DNA of 64,000 nucleotides from Lophius americanus (lineage: Eukaryota; Chordata; Actinopteri; Lophiiformes; Lophiidae). Shown here piece by piece: positions 46,822 to 60,384 of the stretch. The notes beneath the pieces are model-generated. The model worked only from the letters and a program-made list of their open reading frames with translations, did no database searches and had not been told where the DNA came from. The stretch lies in assembly GCA_037951165.1 (NCBI GenBank), contig JBBDHG010000008.1, forward strand, positions 8,338,001-8,402,000, written 5' to 3'. Positions within the stretch are counted from its first letter, which is position 1. Each line of letters begins with the position of its first letter. The translations under genes were made by a program, and so were the position numbers.

Positions 46822-47359
46822 GGCACATCATGTCTGCTTGTTATAATCACCAGAACAGATGCTGCTAACGCTAACACGCTTGCAGGTTAAGAGTGTTGGC
46901 CTGTGTAACAGAAATTCAGAAAACATAATAGATTTTTTTCTCTGGAAAAATACTTAATAGTAAATATAAGAAATAAATGGATGATATGAGGAGATGCCAT
47001 CCTGGGGAAATAGTCAAAATAGTTACGCCAGTGTGGAGAGACATTTAAACTTATTATGGTTTGTAGAAATATTCAATGCTTCTGAGAAGTGGGAAATATT
47101 ATTTTTCTCTTTGTTTCCTTTTTAACTGGCCTGAAAAGATCCTAAAAAACATGAAAACAATGTGATCCGTCACATCAACGTTTTCATTCAAGAGGTGGAC
47201 ATATTTAGTTGTTTGTTCTAAAAAGAGGCATTCAATGAAACAATTACACTTACGCTTCGTTTTAGTTTCACGGTGGAATTTTACGAGCACACTAAATAAC
47301 GTAATTTGACATACCCATTTTCGAGGACTGAGTTTCCCTATATTTATATCCCCCAAAAG

Positions 47360-47886
47360 TTCAAATTGAAGACCCACATACGCCTTAATATGAGGAAGAA
47401 GTGGAGTGTTTCTGGAAAGCTCTGTTGTATATTTCTGACAGTAGGGGGAACACTATCGGCAAAAGTTTTTGAGCAAAATATTCTTAACTTTTGGTCCGAC
47501 TTTGTCTGAATTTGGTGCGTATTATTGGAGTCTAAGAAATCTATCTTGTATATGTAGTGTTCTACTCTAATAGTTCATATTTTACTCACTGTCAGAGTGA
47601 GCTTTTTACGGAAACAAACAAACATTGTTTTTCGGACATAACTTCCTAATCGTTGGTCGGATTGTGATGCATATAATTGACTCGAGTAGATCTATCCATT
47701 ATACGTGTTTTACTGTAACGGTGCATATTTTACTCACTATGGGGAGCTTTTTACAAAATACTTTCTATATAACTTAACTTTTTAATTTGAGAAGTTCAAT
47801 CAGGGGGATTGCTTGCGCAATGCAGGGGATTGGGGACTTTTTGGGGGTATGTACTTTGTGTTGGGGACAACAACATAGGTCTAGTT
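47360..47886 (-). repeat. dispersed repeat family, copy D, with internal duplication
   Basis: Longest copy, reverse orientation. The core catattttactcact occurs at 47576-47590 and again at 47724-47738, 148 bases apart, each followed by gagctttttac, so part of the element is duplicated in tandem. It shares ends and internal blocks with copies B and C. No coding frame; family not recognised. Confidence 0.65.
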
Positions 47887-48409
47887 TATAATTGGCTTGT
47901 AGCCGTTTGCATCTGATGTCAGTGGGGTGTCAATTCGACGTAACGGAAGTGTTCTCTATGGAAGTTTCTGCATGTTTTCTTGCTTTTCCAGATTATTTCC
48001 GATTTCTTTTTGTTCTTTGGACTTTCTTCGTCTTCTTCTTCTATTGGCTACTCCCGATTTGGGATCGCCAAAGTGGATTTTCCATTCTCAGTTTTCATGC
48101 CCAATTCCCTTGCTGAGGAATTAGACATGTTGTTGTTGTTGTTGGAAATGTTACTCCAGAGCAAGCAAAACACTTCCAAGTCTTTGTTACCAATTTGTAG
48201 GATGTGTACATTTTGTTTCTTTGCATCACATAAATTAGTATATGTCTGTACGAATGTGTATATGTGATTGCTATATATATATGACATCTATTTTGGAAGA
48301 TCATTTGCCCTGCCTCGTACCTCGTTTTTATGAGGTGAGCATTTTTTCCACCTCATAAAAACAAAGCACTCAAATTACAATAAAAAATTCCATGTACAAT
48401 ACATATAAT

Positions 48410-48535
48410 GTACGTTCATCCATTATTGTGACTGAAAACCCACTTCAGGGTCACAGTGGGCTGGAGCCCATCCCAGCAGACATTGGCCTTGAGGTAGAAT
48501 ACACCCAGTTAAAGTGGGTAATCCATCACAATTGA
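48410..48535 (+). repeat. dispersed teleost repeat
   Basis: The stretch with ggtcacagtgggctggagcc, then catcccagcagacattggcc and a later ccatcac resembles the abundant fish repeat with gggtcgcggggggctggagc, catcccagctgacattgggc and a later gtccatcac. It lies just upstream of the LINE fragment at 48700. Confidence 0.55.
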
Positions 48536-48699
48536 AAAATGAGGCAGTTCAAATTGTATATTGGAACGGTGTTTGACTCTCGATACAAACACAAAGTCTC
48601 AGTGAGAGAAACAAAGAAATCACTTGAGGTGGAAGCTGGTCTTTCAGCGTCTCTGATAAAATTTAAGTAACTTTTCAGTCTTTTATTGAAAGTCTTTTA

Positions 48700-49100
48700 A
48701 TGTTTTCTTTCACATGCTGACAAAATAGGATGTCTCTGAAGGACAAGAAGAGTCTAAATAGCATTGTTAAAGTCTGCGCCAAGATCATTGGAGTCCAGCG
48801 GAAAGACTGCTCACTCGGGGAGAAACGTGTGGTCCAGAAAGCAAAAAGAATTATTCGACAATCTGAGCATGTTCCCTCCAGCGAATTTGCCTTAATGCCC
48901 TCAGGCTGGCGCTGTGATGCACCCCTGAGGAAAACAAACCATTACTCTAATTCTTTTATTCCTTCTGCTATCAGACTGCTAAATGCAGGCTGTAATTGGA
49001 ATGTGGACCAGTCCCTAGAAACGCAGGTAGAATGCAAGAAAGAGTTCTTGAATCTTTCTTTCTCTGTTTCTCCCTACTTGTGATCACCTGCCTCCTAACA
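48700..49100 (+). mobile_element. LINE reverse transcriptase C-terminal fragment
   Basis: A 117-codon open frame (48730-49083) includes LKDKKSLNSIVKVCAKIIGV, SEHVPSSEFALMPSGWR and NSFIPSAIRLLNAG. This is the characteristic C-terminal end of fish non-LTR retrotransposon proteins (pattern LPSGRRYRVP..NRYKNSFVPSAIRLLN). It stays open for 117 codons, so it may be younger than the other fragments, but it lacks the catalytic core and is not a host gene. Confidence 0.75.
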
Positions 49101-49639
49101 CAAGTACTAAAGTCCACATATGGCTTCCTGTGCGTGTTTGTTGACCTTGCTCTTTGATTTAATGATCAGATGTTGATGTGAGACCAAGTATTATTCTTTA
49201 TTTATATCTATTATACAAATTGGGAAGGCTGTCGTACACCCTAAACAGAGTGGCGCTAACTGGCAGGGGGATTTAAACCTACAACCTTCCTCCTGTATGA
49301 CAATACTGCTCAACCAGGATTAAACTGACCTGAAACTCCTGCAGCGCGAGCCTGCCCCAGGTGGACCTTGGGCGTCATCAGAGTTATGTTCATCATTTGA
49401 TTAATCTTAATCATCCCCCTCCTCTCTTCAGACTCTACAGAGTTTTTACTCCTGTGCTACTTCCTATGTCTCCGTCTGGGACGCCCCCTGCCCTCGACAT
49501 TCTCTGTCCTGCAGGGTCCAGAGAGTTTATGAGTGTTTGTACAGGATGTGTGTGTATTTGAACTGCTTCAGCACTGAGGCAGAAAATGACGCAGCGGTTG
49601 TCCGGCTGAGCTCAGAGAGGTATTAAAGACCAAAAAGGG

Positions 49640-50400
49640 CTTCCATATTTCATTCCTCTCTTTCTTCCCCTGCTTTATTTCCTTCCTTCCCTTCTCTCCT
49701 CTCCATTTTTTTCTCTACAATTTTCCCGCCCGACCACCTCTCCAACTTCGCCTTCCTTTATTTCTCCTCCTTCTTTCCTTTAGTCTATTTTTTCTCCTGC
49801 TTATTCGTTTATTTCCTTCTTCCTTTTTTGTGTTCATTCTCTCTCTCACATTCGTTCTATTTCCTTCTTTTTATTCCTTCACTGTTTCCTTCTTTGTCCT
49901 CCTTCATGTATCCTTACCCATTTAATTCCTCCTTTGCCTTCATTTTTGTTTCCCTCTCTTTTTGGCTTGCTTCATTCTTAGTTTCTATTCCTTGTCCCCA
50001 TACCCTCCATATTTCCTTCCATTTTCACTTTGTCATTTCCTCATTCCCCTTTCTTTATCCTCTTACCCTTCCTTTTCTATCTCTTTCTATTTTTTCCTCA
50101 CATCATTTGACTGTTTTCGTTTAACGTACTTTATTCTTTTCTCTTACTCATCTTCTTTCCCTCCTCCCTTCCTTCCTTCCATTGTTTGTTTGCTCTCCTG
50201 CCTGCCCATTTTGCTCTCCTTCCTTCCATCCTTTTTTTGTTTTCGTGTCATCTCTTTTAGTTTCTCTCCCTTTACCTAATTTCTTTTCTTTTCCCCTTAA
50301 CTTTTCTTTCAGATTATTTCAGCTTTCTTATTCTCGTCCTTCTTTCCTTTTTTTGTTTTTGTAGTCTCGTGGATGCCTACTTTTACTTAATGTGCTTCCC
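49640..50400 (+). repeat. pyrimidine-rich tract
   Basis: About 760 bases in which the + strand is overwhelmingly C and T (tccttcc, ttcctttctc, ctctct units) without a fixed period; a shorter similar patch is at 50555-50665. The open frames across it, rich in Ser, Phe, Leu and Pro, are a result of the composition. Confidence 0.8.
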
Positions 50401-53400
50401 TTCTGCATGCCGCACCGTTGTTCACCTTGAATCCCTTCTCCTTCTTGTTCTCAGACTGTAGCGTGGAGATAAGAGAGGGAGAAAGATGTGTCGTTTTTTA
50501 CAAGCCGTTTTCTCTCCATATCACCTTAAGTGCCTGTTTGGATGGAAACACTCGTCTCCTCCCTCCCTCGCCCGCTCTCTTTATCTCCCTTCCTCATCAA
50601 CTCGGTCTTTATCTCCTCCCCATTCCTCATCTTCTCGCTCTACTCGCTCCTCTTCTTCTTCCTCAGAGAAGATGGATGAGGAGGGTGTGGATGAAGTCCT
50701 CACACATTTTAAGTTATGGTAGAAATATCATACTGTAAGGATTTCGCTGTCACAAGAGATTTCAAACTTTGTGAAAATTACTGGATAAGTGTAAATATAA
50801 ATTTTTGTATGGTTTAATCAAGGTGAAACACAAAGCAAATTTCCATTTTTCTTTATTTGTTACTCTTCGTCAATGTGACCTAAGCTTAAGAAAGTAGTTG
50901 TTTTCAATACATCTTCTTAAGGACTCAATGACATCTGAAGCCCCTTTAACAATCACCGTCTGTGCTTCCATATACTTCCGTCAGTTTTCCTGTCCGGACC
51001 AATACGACTCTGATAATCCATAGTATCCCTATGAAAATGCAATTTGCTACTTTTCCTTGTAAAAATCTTAAAGGATTTTGATAAGTCTTGAAAAAAAACG
51101 GAGCCGGAATCAACATCTGATCCTGGTCTGCCTTGAAATTTAGGCAGCTCCTCCATGGCCTTTTAAATTCCTTTGAGGCAAAACTCTCTCCTTGGTGAGA
51201 CGCCCCTCTCTCGATCTGAGAGGTAATTCCTCCAACTTGATTAATCCTGGCGTCCCTGCAGGTGGACATGCAAACACTGCAGGAGACTATAGACTGTAGT
51301 CTGTCTGGACTCATCATTCATCTCCCAGCATCATCTGGCTGAGAGATGAAGGATGCTTCAATCAGGTCCTCAAATGCAGCACTTTAGTGTGCTTTCAATG
51401 TGATGGTGTGTTTAGTGAACAGCTGTTTCTCTCTCTCTAATCCTCTGGCTGACCTCAACTCGTCCCTTTCATTCCGCCTTTTCATTATTTTTATTTCCAG
51501 TTCATATATTTCGGTGTTGGAATAGGTTTTCTTTTAATTGAAAAGAACTCTACATTTATTTATTTTTTTTAAAGTACAAAACACAACTAATACATCCAGA
51601 ACCAGAACTGTGCCTCTCTCTGCTTCTCATTCTGGATTAATGTCTGGTCCTAATCTCCGGCGGCTAAATTAGAAGATTAAGGTCGGATGTTAACGCGCAG
51701 CTTTACATCTTCGACTGTTTCTTTGATTTTTTTCTTCCTTTGTTGCATCTTCTTTTTTTTTTTTTTGTGGAGCTGAAAATTTCCCTGAAGGTTTGTATGA
51801 ATCCTGTTAAAGCTGCTACAGAAGCTCAGAGACAGAAAATAACAAATCTGTTCTGCGTCAGTGTTTGTCGGACAGCAGTGCTCATCCCCTCTCTTCAGCT
51901 GCTGTCAGAAACCAAACGAGCAGAGCTGCTTCTTAGCGTTCATCTCCAAAGAGAAACCAGCAAACAGTTTATCTGCTTGGGCACGCTCCAACGACTGGAG
52001 ACGACATAATCAATATCTCAAATAATCAATAATGATTCATAGTGTTACAGTAAATAAACAGGAGGCTGTTTTCTGTCACACTGGGTTCCCTCTGACAACA
52101 TTTTCAGATGATCTGTTTGTGTCTGCTGGGAAGTACCTCTTTTATGATGGACAGAAGTATGTGGACACACATTGTATGCTGTCATAGTGTCATCCTCCAG
52201 ACTTCCAGACTTGAAGATGGAATAAAATAAAAAATGTTAAATCAAATTAAACCAAAAGTGTGTGTTATCCCACTAAAAAACATCTCTTTTTTTAAATAAA
52301 AGGTATGGTGCTACTGTTACCAGACACGACGGGAGCCTTTCAATCTCCAACAAGGAGGTTATTTTTTCCACCTGTGACTGTTGGTTGACTGTTGACTTTT
52401 TATACATTTTTCCTTTTGTCAGTGGGATTATGCAAACGCAATTGGAGCCAAGATCCATCAAATATCCTGAAGGGGTTCGTCATGGGCCAGGAATGATGAA
52501 CAGACCTCGTGCCGGAAGTACAGTCTTTCAGAGGGGTATTCTAGTTAAAACAAGAAAGAACATATTTGCGAGGTTAGATTTGCATATTTGCAGGAACTAA
52601 CCAACCTGGACTTGATAGCCGCAGACAGGAAGCAAAACCAGTTTTTTGATTTGGGCCTTGACCGTACAAAACTGAAACAAGTGATTAAGCATTTGACCAA
52701 CAGACCCAAAACCTAGAATGCTTCTTTTAACTGATTAAATGTTCATTCACATATAACCTAATCAGACGTTCATCTCTTAGATAAAATACAAAAATAACAC
52801 ATGCATTAAAGTTTTTAGAGAAATCCTCAAGGAAGAGAAGATTCATTAAATTTAGATAAAGGCCCACCGACGGGTCATAAACTCTGGGGAATTTGTCGAC
52901 TGCTGTATCTATTAGACCTGGGGTTCCTCAATGTTGTACGCCTTTTGAATGATTTTTGAAGGACGTCCTGGCATGTTCTGTACCGAGATATCTTTGGAGT
53001 TGGGTTCATGGTTTTGTTAGCGAATTTCTTCCTATAGAAAAGGCACAGTGCCGTAGGTGGAAGTTATTCTAGTTAAATCCCCTGCAATAAACTAAATGAA
53101 GAGGCACTGCCACTGAAAGAAGGGTTTTCACTCCTTTTCCTAAACTTTAAACTACTTTAAAAATACAGATATTCCACGGGCTGAAATGTCTGCATTTATT
53201 TTTTTTAAAAAGGAAATTTCACTCTTAAAAGTAATTTTGAAGCAAACTGAATATTTTTTAACTGATCACACTATGCATGTAACTAGAAAACTCTCATTGA
53301 TCCCCTATCTTTGCTACCATTACCCGAACAATCAGAAATGATCACTCCATGTCCAAACCAAATCCTGGAAAAACTGTCTACCTCCACCATGACTTATACA

Positions 53401-54833
53401 TACAGATACATAAAGGTTCAGCTCTTATAATACAGTAAGTTATCCGTAGTACAAAATTAAAGTTCCGCATTCTGCTTAAATGTTTCTTTTTGAAAATTCA
53501 TGCCTGCTGGAGTTGAAAAATATATGTCATTGTAAATTTATTCCATCTCAAGAGACCAAGATGTCACATAAATCTGCCCGCAAAGTGATCGGAGAGAAAA
53601 GCCAACGGGCGGCTGGATCTTTAGTGTGATGGCAAAAAACACGGTGGAGGTGTCAGACAATAGGTGACAGCAGAGATGAAAAGACTGATGACACACCTGG
53701 AACCAATGTTTGAAATACTCCCCTTCAACTGTTTGTCAGGGCCGACTGTCAGGATCATCATGGCAACAGCGACAGAGAGCAGGACTGAAAAATTTCTTTA
53801 GGAGTCGGGACATGTTCAAGCAGGCAGCAAGGTGAATACCTTGACCAACGCATATGCAAACGCGCTCCTCTGGTTCTACGTTTGCTTTGCATAAAGCCTG
53901 CAGTCATTGTTTATCTGTGTGTGTGTGTGAGCGTGTGTTTGTGTGTGGGGTAAAATTCCGGTTCTGCCCTCTCTCCCTCCATCATGGCATTGGCCCACCT
54001 CTTGTTGTCTGATGTTGCAGGTGGCTGAGCAGGCGATGCAGTGATCTCGGCAAACTGATAAATAAACACATGGAGAGTCTGCGTGCTGCTGCAGAGGCTG
54101 CTGGGTCTTTTGGTCTGACTGATCTGTGGAGCTGATCTTCACACTGTTTTTATTTACCTCCAGAAAAATACAGTTTAGAGTTCTCTCTGCGGCTGTTTTC
54201 AAGGAATTCACCGAGTAAAAAAATAGTTTCACCCTTGCTTCAACTTCTTTAATACGTTTACTAACCGAATGATTCAGACATGGCACATCATTTTTATTGG
54301 ACAGCTGAGATCCGCGGTGTTACTGGACATGCTACCAGGTAATCAGTTGGGTTATTAGCAACTGATTACATGTCAGCTGGTCATTTAACATGTTCACTCT
54401 GAGTATTGGTAATATAGGTGAATGGACGGTTGCCTTGTTGGCATGTCGGTTACAATATAATGAAGCATTTTAAGATTTTAAGATTTAAAATGGCAAAAAC
54501 AGTTTACCTGTTTAGTTAGCAGGTTAGTTAGTTGGTTAGCATGCTGTTTCATGTGTTATAAGCTTAAAGTAAAGGTTTTGGTTTAGCTTGATAGTATGTT
54601 GACTGCCATGTTAGTTAGCCTTTAAGTGTATTAGTTTAGTGTAAGAGTTTAGATTGCCAAGTAGTTAAGCAGGTGAGGTGATTAAGTAGTAGGTTAGTCT
54701 GTTAGAAACACGGTCAGTAAGGCTAAGTTACATGCAAACACGGGGCATTAACTTTCTGCTGACTGTAATGTACTTTAATATCTCTGCTGTTGCTTCACAT
54801 GACTTTGATGCACATAAAAACTTGTATTGGAGT

Positions 54834-54881
54834 CTGTGTGTGTGTGTGTGTGGGTGTGTGTGTTTGTGTGTGTGTGTGTGT
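54834..54881 (+). repeat. interrupted TG microsatellite
   Basis: TG units with two small interruptions (ggg and ttt). Confidence 0.9.
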
Positions 54882-56296
54882 CTGTATTAGCACAGTGATT
54901 AGCTTTGGTATGAGAGCTGCCTTGGAGAACTACTGAATGGGTTTAGCACGGGCAAAGTACACTGAGGCTGGAATTAAGTAGCTTTACTTTAGTGTGTGTG
55001 TCGGCCTGGAAGAGGGCTGCCACACTAAATTGGTAGAATGAGGTGTAAATGTCTCGAGGCAGATGAGCTGCCTAGCAAGCGCAGCGCAGTGCTGAATATT
55101 TCACTAGCGGCTTGAGGAAAGATTGTGTGTCTAAGTGTATTGGTGTGTGCGCAGCCACAGCCAATCATCGTCCATCATTCAGTTTTGATTCTGACAGCTG
55201 GAAGAGTCAGGCAGTCCCTTAACGCCTCAGAGAAACACTTAACTGCCTCCACTGCTTCTCAGGCGAGTGTGTTGACATTAGAGGTGAGTCGTGCAGAGTG
55301 TAATCGTCTCATTATCGTCAGTCATCATCTGCAGCCTGATGACGGCTTCAGCACCTGAGTTAGAGCCGAGCCATTGCCTGATAGAAAGGTTAGAGGAACA
55401 CAGCCCTGGTTTGACCTTTGACACCTTTAAGGGACAAACCTTGTTCACAAGAAAGGAAGGAACCTGATCACGTGATGTTGTCGTAATAAAGATGAACATA
55501 CTTGAGGGCTGTGTTCAAGGGAGTTTTTTTCTTTTCACATTTAGCAAATGATAATTGTCTAAATCAGTGTTAAACATTACTACAGCGTAGATAAATTCTT
55601 ATTTAATGTATTTGGTGTCATTTTATTGTGTTCAACAATGTGCCCAAATTTTATACATAATTTCCACACGAAGAATGAAGGATTATAATGTCAATAAATA
55701 AAGAAATACATTTTAATGGTCAATTCTGATATAGCCAGCAAATCCAGAGAGGTTTCTTTTTTTATATGTAATATTCAACCATTGACGTTTGATTTTAACA
55801 ACATATAAGGGCAATTGTAGTGACTGTAAAATAAAAATTACGGAGCTGGGTGAGGTATGGTTCATATTCCAAGAAAAAGCTCAGACTTATGAGAGAATAG
55901 GAATAAGAATATTTTATGACAGTATTGTCAAACATTTACAACAAAAAACACATGAAACAGTTTATTTGTAAAAGAAACCCCGTTAATTCACTGTCCATGG
56001 TTGGGTCAACCTCATCACATCACAGACTCTCTCTTTATGTGGATTCCATCACCAAATAAGACCTCGCTATTAGGGTTTAGCCCAAAATGACAATTATGGG
56101 GACCTTCAGAAGTCACCAAAGTTTGTTGATATACAAAACAAACTGGATTAACAGTAGGAGTAAAGATTCCCAGCCTTAAGTCTTAGAAGTACAAATGGTC
56201 CATCGGTTTTCAGCTGGTGAGTGATTTTGGTGTTTGGGGGAGACCGAAGCGGCACGTTGCATCCTTCAGTCTGCGTGCTGCTGTCACCGAGGAGGG

Positions 56297-56325
56297 GAAG
56301 AAGAAGAAGAAGAAGAAGAAGAAGA
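56297..56325 (+). repeat. GAA trinucleotide microsatellite
   Basis: About nine tandem GAA units following gaggag. Confidence 0.9.
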
Positions 56326-56725
56326 GCAGATTTAAATAAGTTAGAAGTTAGCAGCGTGCCTGATTAACTTTAAATGAGCTCTGGTTTCAGGGTGACACAC
56401 ACACTCTGTCCTCAGCTTTCCTTCCTCTCCTCCCTCATCATCGCCACTCAGGGTCTCAGGAATGTTTGATCCTCTCTTGTCCCTGACCTCTGACCTCTAG
56501 GCGGTTGCTGAGGTTTGATATTATTCAGATGAATATCTGGAATGCACAAAATGTCTGCTGGTTTGTGTTTCGGTTTTATCTTTTACATACTAACGAAAAT
56601 GGCCCTTTACAACCAGAGGCTCAATATTTCCTCCATCCTTTGTGTGAGACGTATAACTGACATCTTTGATGGCTGGATAAAGAGGGAACACTTCCGTTTA
56701 TCAATTATTTAATCAATCGGTCTCC

Positions 56726-56748
56726 GGGGGGGGGGGGGGGGGGGGGGG
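56726..56748 (+). repeat. G homopolymer, 23 bases
   Basis: Uninterrupted run of G preceded by cggtctcc and followed by cacaaga. Length may be inexact, since such runs are hard to sequence. Confidence 0.9.
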
Positions 56749-58607
56749 CACAAGACTTTCCCCATCTTAAAAGAACAATTAAAAAAAATCCTAATTTCTT
56801 TAGGACGTTAGAAGAGGTTTTTGGTGTCAAATAATCCTCAGACGGGATGCAAACCTGTGGATCAATCCATGTTCACACACTTCTTCCAGAGTGATGTCAT
56901 TCGTTTATTTCAACATCACATGTACAGTGACAGAAAAACATTAGCTGGAGTTTCAGAAAATAAGTTTAAATTTTAGCATCATTCGCTTAAATTTGGATAT
57001 TCTGTTCTTTGAATCATCTCTCCAACTATGGCCAGAGGGAATAACCAGCAGAATATTTGATGATAAAAGTGACTGGTCCAGAGGCATCGCTCAGCATGAG
57101 ACAGGAATCTTACGTTCAGTTTCTCCTCCTCCTCTAATAATCACTGAATATGGAATCTCTTCAGTAAACTGCACCATTGATCAGTCGGCCCTCTAAGTAA
57201 ACGCTGCAGAGCTTTGAGCAAACGCCACTATCGATTTGTCCACATAAGGAGCCTAATGAAGGGGCTGTGGGGGGCGACGCCATGACATCATCCCGCCATG
57301 CACTTCCTGTTCCCAGGAATTGTTTCGATCCCGATTTTCAGCAGCAGAAGCAGTGTTTGAAGAGTTCAGCACTCTGCTGAGTGGCGACTTATATTTACAA
57401 TGCTAATGTTTACCTGCAGGGAGGAGAGTGCATGATTGTGTGTTTGTGGTCGTATGTGTGTGTGTGTAAACATCTATTCAGCAGCCTAGTTGTTTTTTGC
57501 ACAGAACCACAGCTATCATTGAGGACACCGATGTCATGTCTTGGTCGATTGCTGTAAAAACTTTTAAAACTAAATGATAGATAACAATTGGGTGCATATT
57601 TAAGTGACGGAATATTGTTTTATTTAGGCTAAACAGAAATCAGATAGGCAGTACATCCTCAGCAGTGGAGCTGACCGGTAGCAAAATAGTTTTTAACAAC
57701 AAGAATGACCTTTTATTGTAACGTATACCTCCGCCCAACAATTCTCCACACGTCTGTTAACCCTTGATCCACCATTCTACGATGTCTCATGGAGATTGGA
57801 TCCACAGGTTTTGTTTAATTAGAGAAAATGTTTTAAAATGTCCCATCTAACAAATCCCCTGACATGTCCCAGTATCTGGATTTGGGACAACATTTAATGG
57901 GTTCTTCACCAATAAAACTAACAAACAGGTGAAAACATAGTTGGCGTTAATAATAAAATTAAAACTCTGATGAGACATTTTCTGGCTATTACTGCCGAAT
58001 TTCACTAATTTATAGCAATTTTACTGCTTAGCTAAGGGATTTTCATACAACAGTATAGTGTTGGACCTTATTTGGGATGAGGCTTAGATGTAGTAGAAGA
58101 ATTTTGTTTTTGTTTCCATTGTTGTGACATTTGAGCCTCCCCAGAGTGTCTTCATTCACTACAAGAGACTGACTGACTGACGGACAGACGGCTATAACTC
58201 ATGCCAGTGTTGTCCTGGTTGATGCTGTCAGATGACAGGAAGTAGGGCACTGTGAGTGCCTTTTGTGACAGATGGTGTTTAGTTTGACTCTCACAAACAC
58301 GGCTTTAAGGTCAGAGCAACAGAAGTGATGCTGAATGTTGTCAGTGTTTATCCTACTCTGCGGTTGCCTGCATTTCCCATCATGCCTTTCACAGCTTTTA
58401 CCGTCACTGCCACTCCAGTATTAGAACATTCAGCCTTCATAAAGTCAGTAAAAGTACTAAAACCTTTTATCCTCTTACTCCTTTGAAAGATTTTTTTTGT
58501 AATTTCTAATTTGTTTAAATGAATTATCTTCATGAAATTGTTATATATTTTTTTCAGTGAACAAAAAAAGAAGTTAGAAAACCAGAACCAGAAGATGTAG
58601 TCAGTTC

Positions 58608-58885
58608 CTTAAAGGAATAGTTTGACAATTATAGTTTATATTGTAGTAATTATACTATATTTCGCAACTTTGGCTTGGCTCTGGATTGAATTTAATAAAC
58701 ATTTAATTAGAAATATAAAGATGATTGTAGGTGGTAGTATCTATCTGTCTATCTGTCTGTCTGTCTGTCTTTCTGTCCGTCTGTCTGTTTGTATATATAT
58801 GTATAAGTCATAACCATTCTGTTTCCTACTGTTTCCATTCTTTGTGCTAAGCTAAGCTAACCAGTTACTCCAGGCACGTGTCGCC
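58608..58885. repeat. dispersed fish repeat with internal microsatellite
   Basis: ttaaaggaatagtttgacaa at one end and gctaagctaagctaacc with tgtttcc-attctttgtgct at the other are typical parts of a common fish repeat. Between them a TATC/CTGT tract (58739-58790) has expanded. Confidence 0.5.
58739..58790 (+). repeat. TATC/TGTC tetranucleotide microsatellite
   Basis: tatctatctgtctatctgtc followed by repeated tgtc/cgtc units. Confidence 0.85.
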
Positions 58886-59290
58886 ACATCTGGACATGGA
58901 ACCACTAGCAGATACAGACACCCTCAAACATGAAATAAACAGAAAAATATATTTATCAGAATAAAGTCAGTGGCACATTTATTTTTAAAAGTCAGTTTTT
59001 AATTGATCAGGAAAAAGCAACTGGGTTAACATGGAAACCAGGACAACTACTCTGGACCTCGGTTTCTAGGTTACACATACACAAACACACACTTTAAACA
59101 ACTAACAACACACTGGATAAGTGGCATGTTTCGGAGCCTGGAGAGAGGGGGGGGTTTGGTCTGAATATTGATCAAACTCAGTCCTATCTATCCATGATGA
59201 CAGATACATGTGTGTTGATGAGAGGATAACGCATCATCCACAGACTAATGGATGGAGGGAAGTGTCAGTGTTTTGTAGCTCTTGTTGGTC

Positions 59291-59291
<1 letters not shown>

Positions 59292-59357
<66 letters not shown>
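59292..59357 (+). repeat. CA microsatellite, about 33 units
   Basis: Perfect 66-base AC/CA dinucleotide run, the longest in the window. Alternating purine-pyrimidine, Z-DNA-prone. Confidence 0.95.
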
Positions 59358-59359
<2 letters not shown>

Positions 59360-60384
59360 AGCATAGCAGGTTGGAGCTTGAAAACTGATTTGATTGAGCC
59401 AATCAAGGCACCAGACAGGAGAGACACTGAGCATGCTCAGAGCATATTTGTCACAGATTAAGGATCAGGACAAACAGAAGTATTATTTAGTTAAATTATC
59501 TGTCATAAAGGTTGACTGGTATCGTCATTTTAACATATTGTAACAAGGCAAGAGAGAGAGAGTGCACACAACTGCTGCAAAGCATTTTTACAGTTTTACA
59601 GAGTTTTAGTCCTTGATTGCATTTTATGGTCCCCATTCTTGCCTCCAAGTGGCACATTTTCCAGTCTCTGTACTCACTATCCGCACTTATGCAGTCCATT
59701 CTCTGCAGGCCTGTTACGCCTTCATTCTGCTCTCCATTCTGTAAAAATGCAATGGAGGCCTAATGGGGGTCTGAGTTGTTCCGCCTCCCGGATGCAAATA
59801 CAGATAATGGCAAAAAGCATAGTTCTGAGGTAGAGAGGCAGGAAAAGATTGTGAAGTTTTGATGACCTATTTTGTTCCACACACAACTGGAAAACTTAAA
59901 ATGAACAAGTATCGGTGAGTAAATTAACTCAAGAAGATAATCACATGAAAAGTTTAGGTTAGTTTTAGAATTTGGGAGATAAAACAACGTCCAGGAGGTC
60001 CTGACCCTCCAAGTAGAGGACAAGAACTGAATTTAATGGGGTCTGCTCCAAAATGTCTACCTGTTAGAAGGCAGTTTTCCCCCTCAACTGTGACCAAATG
60101 TGTGAACATGGGGGATTATTGCGCCATTAGTAAGCATTGCCATCCTGTATAAATGCTTCCGAAGCCTAATGAGCGAGTGCATGTCCCCAATGGTCCAACT
60201 TTGTGACAACAGTGAAAACTTAGTAACAGGGATGGATCAACAGAGTGAGCCAGCAAGCCAGTAGGATGGGATAGAGTTGTCAAATCATGTGTCCAACCCA
60301 CAACAAAAAGATTTTAAAATACTAGCAACGGCTAGCAGCTTACCCATAGAAGAAAAAATGTAACTTTTAATGTCTCGTGGACTG

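Noticed and set aside
49230..49320. tRNA-like phrase (gatttaaacctacaacctt) near the LINE fragment
   Set aside because: Resembles the B-box region, but no cloverleaf could be drawn around it; probably part of an old repeat.
49828..50364. Overlapping open frames rich in Ser, Phe, Leu and Pro
   Set aside because: They follow from the pyrimidine-rich composition, which excludes stop codons; not genes.
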